Origin: Ruegeria atlantica
GTDB lineage: Bacteria; Pseudomonadota; Alphaproteobacteria; Rhodobacterales; Rhodobacteraceae
Length of the DNA: 64,000 bases
Reading direction: 5' to 3'
NCBI RefSeq assembly: GCF_001458195.1
Contig: NZ_CYPU01000073.1
Coordinates: 80,393 to 144,392, forward strand
The translations under genes and the position numbers were made by a program. Below the pieces are notes generated by a model. It was not told the DNA's origin. It did not search any database and saw only the letters and a program-made list of their open reading frames with translations. This document shows, piece after piece, positions 37,219-47,445 of this stretch (its first letter is position 1; the number at the start of each line of letters is the position of its first letter).

Positions 37219-39372
37219 ATGGAAACCACCATCCTCTTTGCCCCGCTGGTGGGCGCGCTGCTCTGCGGGTTCGGCTGGAAGTTCATTGGCGAGAAGGCCG
37301 CCATGTGGACCGCCACGGGCCTGCTGTTCCTGGCCTGTCTGCTGTCGTGGATCGTGTTCTTTTCGTTCGACGGTGTGACCCAGCAGATCGAGATCATGCG
37401 CTGGATCGAAAGCGGTTCGCTGTCGACAAGCTGGGCCGTTCGACTGGATCGTCTGACCGCGATCATGCTGATCGTGGTGACGACGGTTTCGGCGCTCGTG
37501 CACCTCTATTCCTTCGGCTACATGGATCACGATCCGCAGTGGCGCGAGGGCGAGAGCTATAAGCCGCGTTTCTTTGCCTATCTGTCCTTTTTTACCTTCG
37601 CCATGCTGATGCTGGTGACGGCGGATAATCTGGTTCAAATGTTCTTTGGCTGGGAAGGTGTAGGTGTAGCCTCGTACCTGCTGATCGGGTTTTATTATCG
37701 CAAGCCCACGGCCAATGCGGCAGCGATGAAAGCGTTCATCGTAAACCGGATTGGTGACTTTGGCTTTGCTCTGGGCATCTTCGCGCTGTTCTTCCTGACG
37801 GACAGCATCAACTTCTCAGACATTTTTGCCTCGGCCCCTGCGCTGGCCGAAGAGAAGTTGCACTTCCTGTGGGGTGAGTGGACCGCAATCGAGGTGATTT
37901 GCGTCCTGCTGTTCATCGGCGCGATGGGGAAATCGGCACAGTTGATCCTGCACACTTGGTTGCCGGACGCGATGGAAGGCCCGACGCCTGTGTCGGCGCT
38001 GATCCACGCTGCAACCATGGTGACGGCGGGAGTGTTCCTGATCTGTCGGATGTCGCCATTGATGGAATTTGCGCCGGGTGCCACCGGGTTCATCACCTTC
38101 CTTGGGGCCTCGACCGCGTTTTTTGCCGCAACCGTTGGCCTGGTTCAGACCGACATCAAGCGCGTCATTGCCTATTCAACCTGTTCTCAGTTGGGCTACA
38201 TGTTCGTGGCTGCGGGTGTTGGCATGTATTCGGCAGCGATGTTCCACTTGCTGACGCACGCCTTCTTCAAGGCGCTGTTGTTCCTTGGTGCAGGTTCGGT
38301 GATTCACGCGATGCATCACGAGCAGGAGATGACCGAATACGGCGGCCTGCGGAAGAAGATCCCCTATACATTCTGGGCGATGATGATCGGAACCCTGGCG
38401 ATTACAGGCGTCGGGATCCCGATGACCCAAATTGGGTTCGCCGGGTTCCTGTCCAAGGATGCCATCATCGAAAGCGCTTTTGCCGGAGGTACCGGATATG
38501 CCTTCTGGATGCTGGTGATCGCCGCGGCGTTCACGTCATTCTACAGCTGGCGTTTGATTTTCCTGACCTTTTATGGCGAAGAGCGTGGCGACAAGCATAC
38601 GCATGAGCACGCGCATGAAAGTCCGATGACCATGCTGGTGCCGCTGGGTGTTCTGTCCTTGGGCGCTGTGTTTGCCGGGATGATCTGGTATGGCAACTTC
38701 TTTGGTCACACAGACAAGGTCGGCAAGTTCTACGGTATACCGGTGGCTGAGGCGTCCGAGCATGCTGAGGCCAGTGATCACGGTGCAGCCGATACGGCCC
38801 ATGGTAACGATACGCATGCGGATGAGGCGCACGCGGATGAAGGCCATGGTGATGACGCCGGAAACGAAGAAAAAGCGGCTCACGGCGACGACCACCATTA
38901 CGTCTTCGCGGGTGAGCCGGGCGAGGGCGCGATTTACATCGCGCCGGACAATCATGTTCTGGACGATGCGCATGCTGCCCCCAAGTGGGTCAAGGTTTCG
39001 CCTTTTGTCGCCATGGCTTTGGGCTTTATCGTGGCCTTCTGGTTCTACATCGTGAACACGACGCTGCCGGCGCGTTTGGCGCAGAACCAGCGTCCTCTGT
39101 ACCTGTTCCTGCTGAACAAGTGGTACTTTGACGAGATCTATGACGCGGTATTCGTCAAACCCACCATCGCGCTCGGCCGGTTCCTGTGGAAACGGGGTGA
39201 CGGCAACACTATTGACGGTTTCCTTAACGGGGTGGCGATGGGCGTTGTGCCCTTCTTTACCCGCCTCGCAGGTAAGGCGCAGACGGGCTACATCTTTACT
39301 TACGCCTTCTGGATGGTTCTGGGTATCGCTGCCCTTGTCACCTGGATATCGATCGGCGGAGGCGCACACTAA
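37219..39372 (+). CDS. nuoL: NADH-quinone oxidoreductase subunit L with a His/Asp-rich insert
   Basis: A 717-residue antiporter-like proton-pump subunit (about 613 in E. coli). Core: [17 protein letters not shown], the channel-forming [15 protein letters not shown] and [19 protein letters not shown], and the C-terminal [15 protein letters not shown] with its lateral helix. Two unusual parts: residues 460-466 (HTHEHAH) and residues 513-561, an acidic stretch with nine His residues spaced every few positions ([20 protein letters not shown] is part of it). It probably forms a soluble loop that could bind divalent metal. Overlaps nuoM by one base. Confidence 0.97.
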   Translation: METTILFAPLVGALLCGFGWKFIGEKAAMWTATGLLFLACLLSWIVFFSFDGVTQQIEIMRWIESGSLSTSWAVRLDRLTAIMLIVVTTVSALVHLYSFGYMDHDPQWREGESYKPRFFAYLSFFTFAMLMLVTADNLVQMFFGWEGVGVASYLLIGFYYRKPTANAAAMKAFIVNRIGDFGFALGIFALFFLTDSINFSDIFASAPALAEEKLHFLWGEWTAIEVICVLLFIGAMGKSAQLILHTWLPDAMEGPTPVSALIHAATMVTAGVFLICRMSPLMEFAPGATGFITFLGASTAFFAATVGLVQTDIKRVIAYSTCSQLGYMFVAAGVGMYSAAMFHLLTHAFFKALLFLGAGSVIHAMHHEQEMTEYGGLRKKIPYTFWAMMIGTLAITGVGIPMTQIGFAGFLSKDAIIESAFAGGTGYAFWMLVIAAAFTSFYSWRLIFLTFYGEERGDKHTHEHAHESPMTMLVPLGVLSLGAVFAGMIWYGNFFGHTDKVGKFYGIPVAEASEHAEASDHGAADTAHGNDTHADEAHADEGHGDDAGNEEKAAHGDDHHYVFAGEPGEGAIYIAPDNHVLDDAHAAPKWVKVSPFVAMALGFIVAFWFYIVNTTLPARLAQNQRPLYLFLLNKWYFDEIYDAVFVKPTIALGRFLWKRGDGNTIDGFLNGVAMGVVPFFTRLAGKAQTGYIFTYAFWMVLGIAALVTWISIGGGAH

Positions 39373-40916
39373 TGGATAATATCCTCTCCATCGTCACCTT
39401 CATCCCCGCCGTGGCGGCAGGCATTCTGGCCCTGTTCTTGCATGGCGAGGACGTGGCCGCACAGCGAAATGCCAAATGGGTAGCACTTGTGGCTACCACG
39501 GTGACGTTCCTGGTCTCGATCGGCATTTACACGGGGTTTGATCCGTCCAACACCGGCTTTCAGATGGTGGAAGAAGGTGAGTGGCTGCTGGGCCTGAAAT
39601 ACAAGATGGGCGTGGACGGTATCAGCGTTCTGTTTGTCTTGTTGACCACCTTCATCATGCCTTTGACCATTCTGGCCAGTTGGCACGTCACGGACCGCGT
39701 CAAGGAATACATGATCGCCTTCCTGTTGTTGGAAACGCTGATGCTTGGCGTGTTCATGGCGCTGGATCTGGTGCTGTTCTACCTGTTTTTTGAGGCAGGT
39801 CTGATCCCGATGTTCCTGATTATCGGCATCTGGGGCGGTGCGAACCGGGTTTATGCCAGCTTCAAATTTTTCCTCTACACCTTCCTTGGATCAGTGCTGA
39901 TGCTGGTGGCGATGGTCGCGATGTATGCGGACGCTGGCACTACCGATATCGAAGCGTTGATGAGCCATCATTTCTCGTCCGAAGGGTTCAGCGTGCTTGG
40001 CATCTATGTTGTCGGCGGCATGCAGACGCTGATGTTCCTGGCGTTCTTTGCATCGTTTGCAGTGAAGATGCCGATGTGGCCGGTACACACCTGGCTGCCG
40101 GACGCCCACGTTCAGGCACCGACCGCTGGATCGGTCGTTCTGGCGGCGATCCTGTTGAAGATGGGCGGCTACGGCTTCTTGCGGTTCAGCTTGCCGATGT
40201 TCCCGGTGGGCTCGGCAGTGATGACTGATCTGGTGTTGTGGATGTCGGCGATTGCTGTCGTCTACACCTCGCTTGTGGCGCTGGTGCAGGAAGACATGAA
40301 AAAGCTGATCGCGTATTCTTCGGTCGCGCATATGGGCTTTGTGACTATGGGTATCTTTGCTGCGAACCAGCAGGGCATTGACGGCGCGATCTTCCAGATG
40401 CTTAGCCACGGGTTCATCTCGGCTGCGCTATTCCTGTGTGTTGGCGTGATCTATGACCGGATGCATACTCGCGACATCGAGGCTTACGGTGGGTTGGTCA
40501 TTCGCATGCCAGCCTATGCATTGGTCTTCATGTTGTTCACCATGGCCAATGTAGGTCTGCCGGGCACCAGTGGATTCATCGGAGAATTCCTGACACTGAT
40601 GGGAACCTTCCAGGTCAACACATGGGTGACGGCTGTTGCGGCTTCTGGTGTGATCTTCTCGGCAGCTTATGCGCTATGGCTGTATCGCCGAGTGGTCTTT
40701 GGCGATTTGATCAAGGAAAGCCTCAAGGCGATGACGGATATGAGCTCGCGCGAGCGGCTGATCTTTGCGCCGCTGATCGTGATGACCATCTTGCTGGGCG
40801 TCTACCCGTCGCTTGTGACCGATGTAATCGGCAACTCGACCGCCGCGCTGATTTCGAACTATGAAATGGCTCTGGCCGCGGCTGAGGCCGCGACCCAGTC
40901 AGCCGCATCGCATTAA
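39372..40916 (+). CDS. nuoM: NADH-quinone oxidoreductase subunit M
   Basis: A 514-residue antiporter-like ND4 homologue. Core: [51 protein letters not shown] (anchor [19 protein letters not shown], here [11 protein letters not shown]) and [21 protein letters not shown], with conserved lysines. It ends 15 bases before nuoN. Confidence 0.98.
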   Translation: MDNILSIVTFIPAVAAGILALFLHGEDVAAQRNAKWVALVATTVTFLVSIGIYTGFDPSNTGFQMVEEGEWLLGLKYKMGVDGISVLFVLLTTFIMPLTILASWHVTDRVKEYMIAFLLLETLMLGVFMALDLVLFYLFFEAGLIPMFLIIGIWGGANRVYASFKFFLYTFLGSVLMLVAMVAMYADAGTTDIEALMSHHFSSEGFSVLGIYVVGGMQTLMFLAFFASFAVKMPMWPVHTWLPDAHVQAPTAGSVVLAAILLKMGGYGFLRFSLPMFPVGSAVMTDLVLWMSAIAVVYTSLVALVQEDMKKLIAYSSVAHMGFVTMGIFAANQQGIDGAIFQMLSHGFISAALFLCVGVIYDRMHTRDIEAYGGLVIRMPAYALVFMLFTMANVGLPGTSGFIGEFLTLMGTFQVNTWVTAVAASGVIFSAAYALWLYRRVVFGDLIKESLKAMTDMSSRERLIFAPLIVMTILLGVYPSLVTDVIGNSTAALISNYEMALAAAEAATQSAASH

Positions 40917-40931
40917 GGGGGCTTTGGAGAC

Positions 40932-42374
40932 ATGATCCAAGCTGATCTGACGATAATCCTGCCAGAGATTGTTCTGGCCGTATATGCGATGGCGGCGCTG
41001 TTGGCGGCTGTCTACACGACGAAAGACGGGCTGGCACCTTTGCTGGTCTGGACAACCGCTGGGTTGATGGCGCTGCTGGCGATTTGGATCGCGACCAACG
41101 GCGATGGTACCAATGTCGCGTTCAATGGCATGTTTGTCGATGACGGGTTCGCAAGGTTCTCGAAGGTGGCGATCCTGCTATCAGCGGCTGCCATTCTGGT
41201 GATGAGCCAGGAATATATGGCGCGTCGGGATCTGCTGCGATTCGAATTCCCTCTATTGGTTGCGCTGGCCGCTGTCGGCATGATGATGATGGTCAGTGCT
41301 GGCGATCTGATGTCGCTGTACATGGGGCTGGAGCTGCAGTCACTGTCGCTGTACGTCGTGGCCGCGCTGCGCCGGGATAGTGCCAAATCGACCGAGGCCG
41401 GTTTGAAGTACTTCGTGCTTGGTGCGCTCAGCTCGGGCTTGCTGCTGTACGGTGCCTCGCTGGTTTATGGGTTCACAGGCACCACGCTGTTCTCGGGTAT
41501 CATTCAAACAGTTCAGGATGGTGAGATTTCGGTTGGCCTTCTGTTTGGTCTGGTGTTCCTGATCTCGGGGCTGGCGTTCAAAGTGTCCGCTGTGCCGTTC
41601 CACATGTGGACACCGGATGTGTACGAAGGCTCGCCCACGCCTATCACCGCTTTCTTTGCCACAGCGCCGAAAGTGGCGGCCATGGCCCTGTTCGCACGCG
41701 TAATGCACGACGCTTTTGGTGGTGTGATCAAGGACTGGCAACAGGTGATCGTCTTGCTCTCGGTCCTGTCGATGCTGTTGGGTGCGGTCGCGGCGATTGG
41801 CCAGCGTGACATCAAGCGGCTGATGGCGTTTTCGTCGATTGCCCATATGGGCTATGCGCTGATCGGACTGGCTGCGGGAACCGAGTTGGGCATCAAGGCT
41901 ATGCTGATGTATCTGGCCATCTATGTGACGATGAATATCGGCACTTTCGCTTTCATCCTGATGATGGAGAGAGACGGCAAACCGGTCACGGACATCGACG
42001 CCCTACGCCAATATTCCAAACGCGAACCGGGCAAGGCGCTGGCGGTGCTGATCCTGATGTTCAGCCTGGCGGGTGTCCCACCAATGCTGGGCTTTTTCGC
42101 CAAATTCGGTGTCTGGCAGGCTGGCGTAAGCGCGGGCCTGACCGGGCTGGTGATCGCCTCAGCCATCGCCTCGGTCATCGGCGCGTTTTATTATCTGCGG
42201 ATCGTGTTCTACATGTATTTCGGAGCTGAAAACGACGACCCGATCGAAACGCATTCTTCGCCGGTTCTGTGGGTTGCTCTAATGGGCTCGGCTGCGTTGA
42301 TGCTGGTGGGTGTGTTCTATCAGTTCGGTATTGAAGGCGCGGCGGCAGCTGCGGCGGCCACTCTTGTCAATTGA
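40932..42374 (+). CDS. nuoN: NADH-quinone oxidoreductase subunit N
   Basis: A 480-residue antiporter-like ND2 homologue. Core: [68 protein letters not shown] (anchor [15 protein letters not shown]) and [20 protein letters not shown]. Fully conserved functional lysines. It closes the nuo operon; a terminator follows 23 bases after the stop. Confidence 0.98.
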   Translation: MIQADLTIILPEIVLAVYAMAALLAAVYTTKDGLAPLLVWTTAGLMALLAIWIATNGDGTNVAFNGMFVDDGFARFSKVAILLSAAAILVMSQEYMARRDLLRFEFPLLVALAAVGMMMMVSAGDLMSLYMGLELQSLSLYVVAALRRDSAKSTEAGLKYFVLGALSSGLLLYGASLVYGFTGTTLFSGIIQTVQDGEISVGLLFGLVFLISGLAFKVSAVPFHMWTPDVYEGSPTPITAFFATAPKVAAMALFARVMHDAFGGVIKDWQQVIVLLSVLSMLLGAVAAIGQRDIKRLMAFSSIAHMGYALIGLAAGTELGIKAMLMYLAIYVTMNIGTFAFILMMERDGKPVTDIDALRQYSKREPGKALAVLILMFSLAGVPPMLGFFAKFGVWQAGVSAGLTGLVIASAIASVIGAFYYLRIVFYMYFGAENDDPIETHSSPVLWVALMGSAALMLVGVFYQFGIEGAAAAAAATLVN

Positions 42375-42397
42375 TCAGCGTAACACAGCAAACTTGG

Positions 42398-42425
42398 GGG
42401 CTCGGTCAGCAGACCGGGCCTTTTT
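42398..42425 (+). terminator. Rho-independent terminator after nuoN
   Basis: A 10-bp stem (42398-42407 with 42412-42421, two G-T pairs) with an AGCA loop and CCTTTTT tail. It ends only three bases before the birA ATG, so birA expression needs either read-through or a promoter inside the hairpin region. Confidence 0.8.
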
Positions 42426-42428
42426 GAC

Positions 42429-43178
42429 ATGACAGACTGGCCACAGGGATACGGCCTGCACGTGCTGCAAGAGGTCGACAGCACATTGAACGAGGCCACC
42501 CGCATGGCCCCGACCACGACCGGTCCGGTGTGGATCATGGCGCATCACCAAACGGCGGCGCGTGGGCGACGGGGTCGGGCATGGGCCAATCCCAAGGGAA
42601 ATCTTGCCGCGACCCTTTTGATGAGGCCACACGGAAATCCGGAACAGGCCGCACTGCGCAGCTTTGTGGCTGCGCTCGCGCTGTTTGACGCCTGCGTTGC
42701 AGTGACAGGTCGGGCGACAGGCTTGTCCCTAAAATGGCCCAACGACGTATTGCTGAACGGTGGCAAACTAGCAGGTATCCTGTTGGAAAGCACAGGGCAG
42801 GGGCACGGCGTCTCGCACCTGTCCATCGGCATCGGTGTGAACCTGTCAGAGGCACCCGGAGCAGATCAGGTAGAACCCGGCGCCGTCCGACCGGTTTCCC
42901 TATTATCGGAAGCCGGAGCCAACGTAACGCCCGAGGATTTTCTGACCGAACTGGCTGTCGCCTATGCCAGATACGAGAACCAATTCGTGACTTACGGGTT
43001 CGAACCGATCCGGACCGCGTGGTTGGCCCGGGCTGCCAAGTTGGGTGAGGTCATCACCGCACGTACCGCAGCGTCGGAAACGGTTGGAACCTTTGAAACG
43101 GTGGACGCAGCGGGCAATCTTGTCCTAAACACCGCCAAAGGCCGCGTCAGCATTCCGGCGGCGGATGTGTTTTTCTGA
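42429..43178 (+). CDS. birA: Biotin--[acetyl-CoA-carboxylase] ligase
   Basis: A 249-residue class I biotin protein ligase that activates biotin to biotinyl-AMP and attaches it to carrier lysines such as Lys606 of MccA. Motifs: EVDSTLNEA (start of the catalytic domain), the biotin loop RGRRGRAWANPKGNLAATLL, WPNDVLLNGGKLAGILLES and SIGIGVNL. There is no N-terminal helix-turn-helix domain, so it cannot repress bio genes. No SD is seen upstream of the ATG. The nuoN-birA order also occurs in Paracoccus. Confidence 0.95.
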   Translation: MTDWPQGYGLHVLQEVDSTLNEATRMAPTTTGPVWIMAHHQTAARGRRGRAWANPKGNLAATLLMRPHGNPEQAALRSFVAALALFDACVAVTGRATGLSLKWPNDVLLNGGKLAGILLESTGQGHGVSHLSIGIGVNLSEAPGADQVEPGAVRPVSLLSEAGANVTPEDFLTELAVAYARYENQFVTYGFEPIRTAWLARAAKLGEVITARTAASETVGTFETVDAAGNLVLNTAKGRVSIPAADVFF

Positions 43179-43189
43179 AGGAGGCCCAG

Positions 43190-43969
43190 ATGCTTCTGGC
43201 TATTGATTGCGGCAACACGAACACTGTGTTCTCGATCTGGGACGGTGAAAGGTTTCTGTGCACCCTGCGCACATCGACCCACCATGCGCGCACGGCGGAT
43301 GCCTATTTCACGTGGTATTCGACGCTGGTGAAACATTATGGGATCGAGGCTGAAATCACTGATGTGATCATCGCCTCGACCGTGCCGCGCGTTGTGTTCA
43401 ACCTGCGGGTCTTTGCGGATCGGTTCTTTGGGTGTCGGCCGCTTGTCGTGGGCAAACCCGATTGCCTGTTGCCGATGAATCCGCGTGTTGACGAGGGTAC
43501 AGTGCCCGGCCCGGATCGTCTGGCCAACGCGGTGGCTGCGTTTGACCGGCATGGCGGCAACGTGGTTGTTGTGGATTTTGGCACGGCGACGAACTTTGAT
43601 GTGGTTGCGGCGGATGGGGCCTATGTCGGCGGGATCATTGCGCCGGGCGTGAACCTCAGCCTCGAGGCGTTGCACCAGGGCGCGGCTGCCCTGCCGCATA
43701 TCGATATCACCCGCCCTGAAAATGTGATTGGCACGAATACGGTTGGCTGTATCCAATCCGGCGTGTATTGGGGCTATTCCGGATTGATCGAGGGGCTGAT
43801 TTCCCGGATCAAGGCGGAATACGGAATGCCGATGAAAGTCGTTGGAACCGGTGGGCTCGCGCCGCTGTTCGATCAGGCGGACGTGGGGTTTGACGCAATC
43901 GAAGATGATCTGACGATGCACGGACTTACCGTGATTCATCGCTATAACAAGGACAATGGCTCGACATGA
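43190..43969 (+). CDS. coaX: Type III pantothenate kinase
   Basis: A 259-residue ASKHA-fold kinase, phosphorylating pantothenate in the first step of CoA synthesis. Marks: MLLAIDCGNTNTVFSIWDG at the phosphate-1 loop, GPDRLANAVAAFDRH and VVDFGTATNFDVVAADGAYVGGIIAPG. GGAGG lies 7 bases ahead of the ATG. Its stop overlaps the rnj start by 4 bases. The birA-coaX-rnj order is common in Alphaproteobacteria, pairing CoA and biotin supply. Confidence 0.96.
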   Translation: MLLAIDCGNTNTVFSIWDGERFLCTLRTSTHHARTADAYFTWYSTLVKHYGIEAEITDVIIASTVPRVVFNLRVFADRFFGCRPLVVGKPDCLLPMNPRVDEGTVPGPDRLANAVAAFDRHGGNVVVVDFGTATNFDVVAADGAYVGGIIAPGVNLSLEALHQGAAALPHIDITRPENVIGTNTVGCIQSGVYWGYSGLIEGLISRIKAEYGMPMKVVGTGGLAPLFDQADVGFDAIEDDLTMHGLTVIHRYNKDNGST

Positions 43970-45633
43970 GCAGCGAAAGATTGATCTACCTACCGCTGGG
44001 TGGTGCCGGCGAAATTGGCATGAATGCCTATGTCTACGGCTATGGCAAACCCGGTCAGGAACGGCTGATCCTTGTGGATCTGGGCGTGACATTTCCGGAC
44101 ATGGACACCACCCCGGGCGTTGACCTGATCCATGCCGACATTTCTTGGCTGCGCGAACGTGCCGACAAGCTGGAAGCCGTGTTCGTCACCCACGCACACG
44201 AGGACCACGTGGGCGCTGTGGCGCATTGCTATGAGGCGCTGGGTGCGCCTGTCTACGCACGGGCCTTCACCGCCAACATTGCGCGCCGCAAGATGGAAGA
44301 ACACGGACACCCCGAGGATGCCGTACATACTGCATCGGCCTGGCCCGAACAGATTTCCGTTGGTCCGTTCAAGGCGGGTTTCCTGCCGGTCTCGCATTCG
44401 ATCCCCGAAAGCGCTGCCCTGGTGATCGACACGCCAGAGGGGCGGATCGTACATACCGGCGACTTCAAGCTGGATGAAAATCCGATCGTGGGTGAACCTT
44501 TTGACCCCAATCTCTGGGCTGAGGTTGCCAAGTCTGGCGTCAAAGCGCTGGTGTGTGACAGTACGAACGTGTTTTCCCCCCATGCGGGTCGTTCGGAATC
44601 CGAGGTCGGCCCCGAGATCACCAGGCTGGTTGAGGAAGCCAGCGGCATGGTTGTTGCCACCACATTTGCGTCGAATGTCGCACGTGTGAAAACACTGGCC
44701 GAGGCGGGTGAACGGGCGGGGCGCTCGGTCGTTCTGCTGGGTCGCGCGATGCGCCGGATGATCGAAGCCGCGACCGAAACGGGCATTCTAACCAGCTTTC
44801 CACGCGTCGTCAGCGCCGAAGAGGCTGTGGACATGCCGCGCCAGAACCTGATGCTGATCGTCACCGGCAGCCAGGGAGAACGCCGCGCGGCCAGCGCACA
44901 ACTTGCGCGGGGCAAATACCGCGGGTTGGAACTGAAAGAGGGCGATCTGTTTCTCTTCTCGTCCAAAACCATCCCAGGCAACGAGCGCGGCGTGATTTTC
45001 ATCATGAACCAGCTCAGTGAAAAGGGCGTGGATGTGGTCGATGACAGTGCGGGCCTGTACCATGTGTCTGGTCACGCCAACCGTCCGGATCTTGAGAAAG
45101 TACATGGGCTAATCGATCCGCAGATGATTATTCCGATGCACGGTGAACATCGCCACCTGCGTGAGCATGCCAAACTGGCCGAAGCTGGTGGGCGTACCGG
45201 TATTCTGGCCGTAAACGGCACCATGCTGGATCTGACAGGGAATGCGCCACGGGTTGTCGATTATGTCGAAACCGGACGGACCTATCTGGACGGCACGGTC
45301 AAAGTTGGCGCCCTGGATGGGGTGGTGCGTGACCGGATTCGCATGGCGCTGAACGGGCACGTCACTGTCACTGTCATTCTGGACGAAGAGGACGAGCCAC
45401 TCGGCGAGCCGTGGTGCGATACGATGGGTCTGTCCGAGATTGGATCGTCCCGCGCCGCATTGGTCGAAGTTCTGGAAGAAGACCTGAATCAGTTCCTGAT
45501 GCGGGCCGATGCCAAGACCCTGCGCGATGATGACAAACTGGAAGAGGCAATACGCCGGATCGTTCGCCAAACAGCAAAGACCGAGATTGGGAAAAAGCCC
45601 GAAGTCACCACGGTAATCAGCCGCATGAAATAA
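43966..45633 (+). CDS. rnj: Ribonuclease J
   Basis: A 555-residue metallo-beta-lactamase/beta-CASP RNase with 5'-3' exo and endonuclease activity on mRNA and rRNA precursors. The Zn motif H76-A-H78-E-D80-H81 (THAHEDHVGAV) is intact. Other motifs are VSHSIPESAAL, HTGDFKLDENP, and the beta-CASP region with GRAMRRMIEAA and VSGHANRPDLEKVHGLIDPQMIIPMHGEHRHL. Start in an ATGA overlap with coaX. Followed by a 9-bp inverted repeat that likely ends transcription. Confidence 0.96.
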   Translation: MSSERLIYLPLGGAGEIGMNAYVYGYGKPGQERLILVDLGVTFPDMDTTPGVDLIHADISWLRERADKLEAVFVTHAHEDHVGAVAHCYEALGAPVYARAFTANIARRKMEEHGHPEDAVHTASAWPEQISVGPFKAGFLPVSHSIPESAALVIDTPEGRIVHTGDFKLDENPIVGEPFDPNLWAEVAKSGVKALVCDSTNVFSPHAGRSESEVGPEITRLVEEASGMVVATTFASNVARVKTLAEAGERAGRSVVLLGRAMRRMIEAATETGILTSFPRVVSAEEAVDMPRQNLMLIVTGSQGERRAASAQLARGKYRGLELKEGDLFLFSSKTIPGNERGVIFIMNQLSEKGVDVVDDSAGLYHVSGHANRPDLEKVHGLIDPQMIIPMHGEHRHLREHAKLAEAGGRTGILAVNGTMLDLTGNAPRVVDYVETGRTYLDGTVKVGALDGVVRDRIRMALNGHVTVTVILDEEDEPLGEPWCDTMGLSEIGSSRAALVEVLEEDLNQFLMRADAKTLRDDDKLEEAIRRIVRQTAKTEIGKKPEVTTVISRMK

Positions 45634-45638
45634 CGTGT

Positions 45639-45659
45639 CTGAGGGCCACCGGCCCTCAG
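45639..45659. terminator. Bidirectional hairpin between rnj and NUDIX gene
   Basis: A perfect 9-bp stem (45639-45647 with 45651-45659, CTGAGGGCC / GGCCCTCAG) with an ACC loop lies between convergent stop codons and covers the NUDIX stop. The T-tract is weak on both sides, so this is a probable rather than certain terminator. Confidence 0.65.
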
Positions 45660-46357
45660 TCTGCTTCTGGCATGGGATAACCGCGAAGTTTGAGGAAAAG
45701 GCTTTCCTCCTCACTGTTCAGAAAGAACGGAACAGTTTCAGGTGGCGTTGGGTCTGTCACCCGAGCGGCGATTTCGGCCAGCACGACTTCTGTAATGAAC
45801 GGCAGGTCGAATTCGCGCGCCCGGTCCAGCGGCACCCATTGCAGATGTGACAGCTCGTCCGAGGCGTGGCTGAAATCATCCAGATCGCCCTGTATTGCGG
45901 CGGCGTCTACCAGGAAAAAGCGTGCATCGAACCGGCGGGGTCGCCCAGGCGGGGTGACGGCACGAAAAACGAACTGAAGTGCTTGTGCCGATGGGCGGTA
46001 TCCCATCTGCGCAAATGTCGCCCAATCTTCGGTCCGCGGGCCCGCCCAATCACCTGGTTGGCCCAAAATCAGTCCGGTTTCTTCCCAAAGCTCTCGGATC
46101 GCCGCCGCCGCCAAGGCATTTTGCAGCCCGGCTTGTGACCGCTCCGCAAGGCGATCACAGCACACAGCGGGCAGATCTGTTGACAGTGCAACATCTGCAT
46201 CAGACGCATCGACAGCGCCGCCTGGAAAGACAAATTTGTTGGGCATGAACGCGGCTTTTGCACCGCGTTGCCCCATCAGGATGGATGGATTGGTCAGACG
46301 ATCCCGCAAAACGATGACTGTCGCCGCGTCGCGTATGGCTGTTTTGTCCACCGTCAT
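45656..46357 (-). CDS. NUDIX hydrolase
   Basis: A 233-residue NUDIX protein. The catalytic box is AAAIRELWEETGLILG, with the RE-x2-EE-x-G core. The FPGGAVDASDADVAL segment before it carries the usual G-G start, separated by a long insert. The branch is the coenzyme A diphosphatase/ADP-ribose type by look only; substrate unknown. ATG at 46357 (MTVDKTAIRDAATVIVL) is chosen; an in-frame ATG at 46435 would overlap the DUF983 gene. Convergent with rnj across a hairpin. Confidence 0.88.
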   Translation of the reverse strand: MTVDKTAIRDAATVIVLRDRLTNPSILMGQRGAKAAFMPNKFVFPGGAVDASDADVALSTDLPAVCCDRLAERSQAGLQNALAAAAIRELWEETGLILGQPGDWAGPRTEDWATFAQMGYRPSAQALQFVFRAVTPPGRPRRFDARFFLVDAAAIQGDLDDFSHASDELSHLQWVPLDRAREFDLPFITEVVLAEIAARVTDPTPPETVPFFLNSEEESLFLKLRGYPMPEAD

Positions 46358-46382
46358 CCGTTGCTCAACTTGCGGTCCAAGA

Positions 46383-46781
46383 TCACGCGGACTGGCCAAA
46401 GCCGTGCATGCGACGAGCCCATTGATAGGCGACAACTGCCCCTTTCAATCGTGGCAGCAGGAATAGTGACAGGGCAGTACAGCCAATTGCCAAAACCAGG
46501 AACATCGTCAGGGGCTCAGGGCGCCAATGGACATAAGATAAGTGCAGCGCCGGTGCCAGCAGGTGACCCACCAGAAGAATAGTCAGATAGGCCGGCCCGT
46601 CATCGGCGCGATGGTGAAACAGCTCTTGCCCGCAATTCGAACATTCGTTGTTAACCTTGAGGTAGCTGTGCAGCAGTTTGCCCTCGCCGCAATTTGGGCA
46701 ACGGCAACGGAACCCTTTGACCAGTGCTGGCTTTGTCGGGCGGTCTTCTACATCGTGGGTTTCGATCGTCTGATCTGTCAT
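46383..46781 (-). CDS. DUF983 family zinc-ribbon membrane protein
   Basis: A 132-residue protein with a rubredoxin-like zinc-ribbon pair CRCPNCGEGKLL and NECSNCGQE (two C-x2-C), then two hydrophobic helices (AYLTILLVGHLLAPALHLS and MFLVLAIGCTALSLFLLP). This is the DUF983 layout. The start at 46781 is used because the family begins shortly before KGFRCRCPNCGEG. Upstream of NUDIX and likely co-transcribed. Function unknown; some relatives are linked to cytochrome oxidase assembly. Confidence 0.88.
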   Translation of the reverse strand: MTDQTIETHDVEDRPTKPALVKGFRCRCPNCGEGKLLHSYLKVNNECSNCGQELFHHRADDGPAYLTILLVGHLLAPALHLSYVHWRPEPLTMFLVLAIGCTALSLFLLPRLKGAVVAYQWARRMHGFGQSA

Positions 46782-46971
46782 GTTGATACTCGCGCGTTCC
46801 AATGATGAGGATATAACGCTTGTTTGCAACTTCGGGAAAGGGGGTGCGTCGCTTTGCATCGCTAAGACGTTTCTAAAAAAGTTTCACTTCCTGCGACGGA
46901 ATGGGATGCTTGCCCCGTTTGAACCTATGTGAGCAGCGGCAATGGCGCCGCGAAAACAAGGGAAAAACGTT

Positions 46972-47439
46972 ATGAAAAGCGCCAAATTCATTCCGGCAAT
47001 CATTGTGTCAGCACTGGCAATCACTGGCACATCCGTTTTCGCCGCAGGCGGTAAAGATCGCGAACCTGTGACCTTTCAACAGCTCGATGCGAACGGTGAC
47101 GGGCAGGTGACCAAGGAAGAAATGCAGGCTCATCGGAATCAGCGTTTCACCAATGCCGACACCGATGGCGACGGCCAGCTGAGCGTCGAAGAGATGCAGG
47201 CAGCAGGTCAAAAGAAGGCCAACGACCGTGTTACGAAGATGTTTGAACGCAACGATGCCAACAAGGACGGTTTTCTGAGCGAGGACGAGTTGCCCAAGCC
47301 GCGCCGTGCTGACAAGATGTTTGACCGGATCGACGCGAACGAGGACGGCGCTATCTCGGAAGAAGAATTTGCCGATGCAAAAGACAGAATGGGAAAGCGC
47401 CACAAGAAACATGGGAAAGCGGACTCTGACGACAGCTGA
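46972..47439 (+). CDS. Periplasmic EF-hand calcium-binding protein
   Basis: A 155-residue secreted protein with a signal peptide (MKSAKFIPAIIVSALAITG to SVFAAG). Four canonical EF-hand loops follow at residues 39-50 (DANGDGQVTKEE), 63-74 (DTDGDGQLSVEE), 95-106 (DANKDGFLSEDE) and 121-132 (DANEDGAISEEE). All carry acidic residues at 1, 3, 5 (or Asn) and 12. The C-terminus is a basic/acidic tail. ATG at 46972 with AAGGGA 8 bases upstream. Directly followed by an ECF sigma gene, whose ATG lies 6 bases after its stop. A calcium-dependent envelope sensor or buffer is a reasonable idea. Confidence 0.92.
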   Translation: MKSAKFIPAIIVSALAITGTSVFAAGGKDREPVTFQQLDANGDGQVTKEEMQAHRNQRFTNADTDGDGQLSVEEMQAAGQKKANDRVTKMFERNDANKDGFLSEDELPKPRRADKMFDRIDANEDGAISEEEFADAKDRMGKRHKKHGKADSDDS

Positions 47440-47445
47440 TGCGGG

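Noticed and set aside
46898..46920. ECF promoter GGAAT...CGTTT before the EF-hand gene
   Set aside because: The 13-base spacing is too short compared with the 15-17 usual for ECF promoters.
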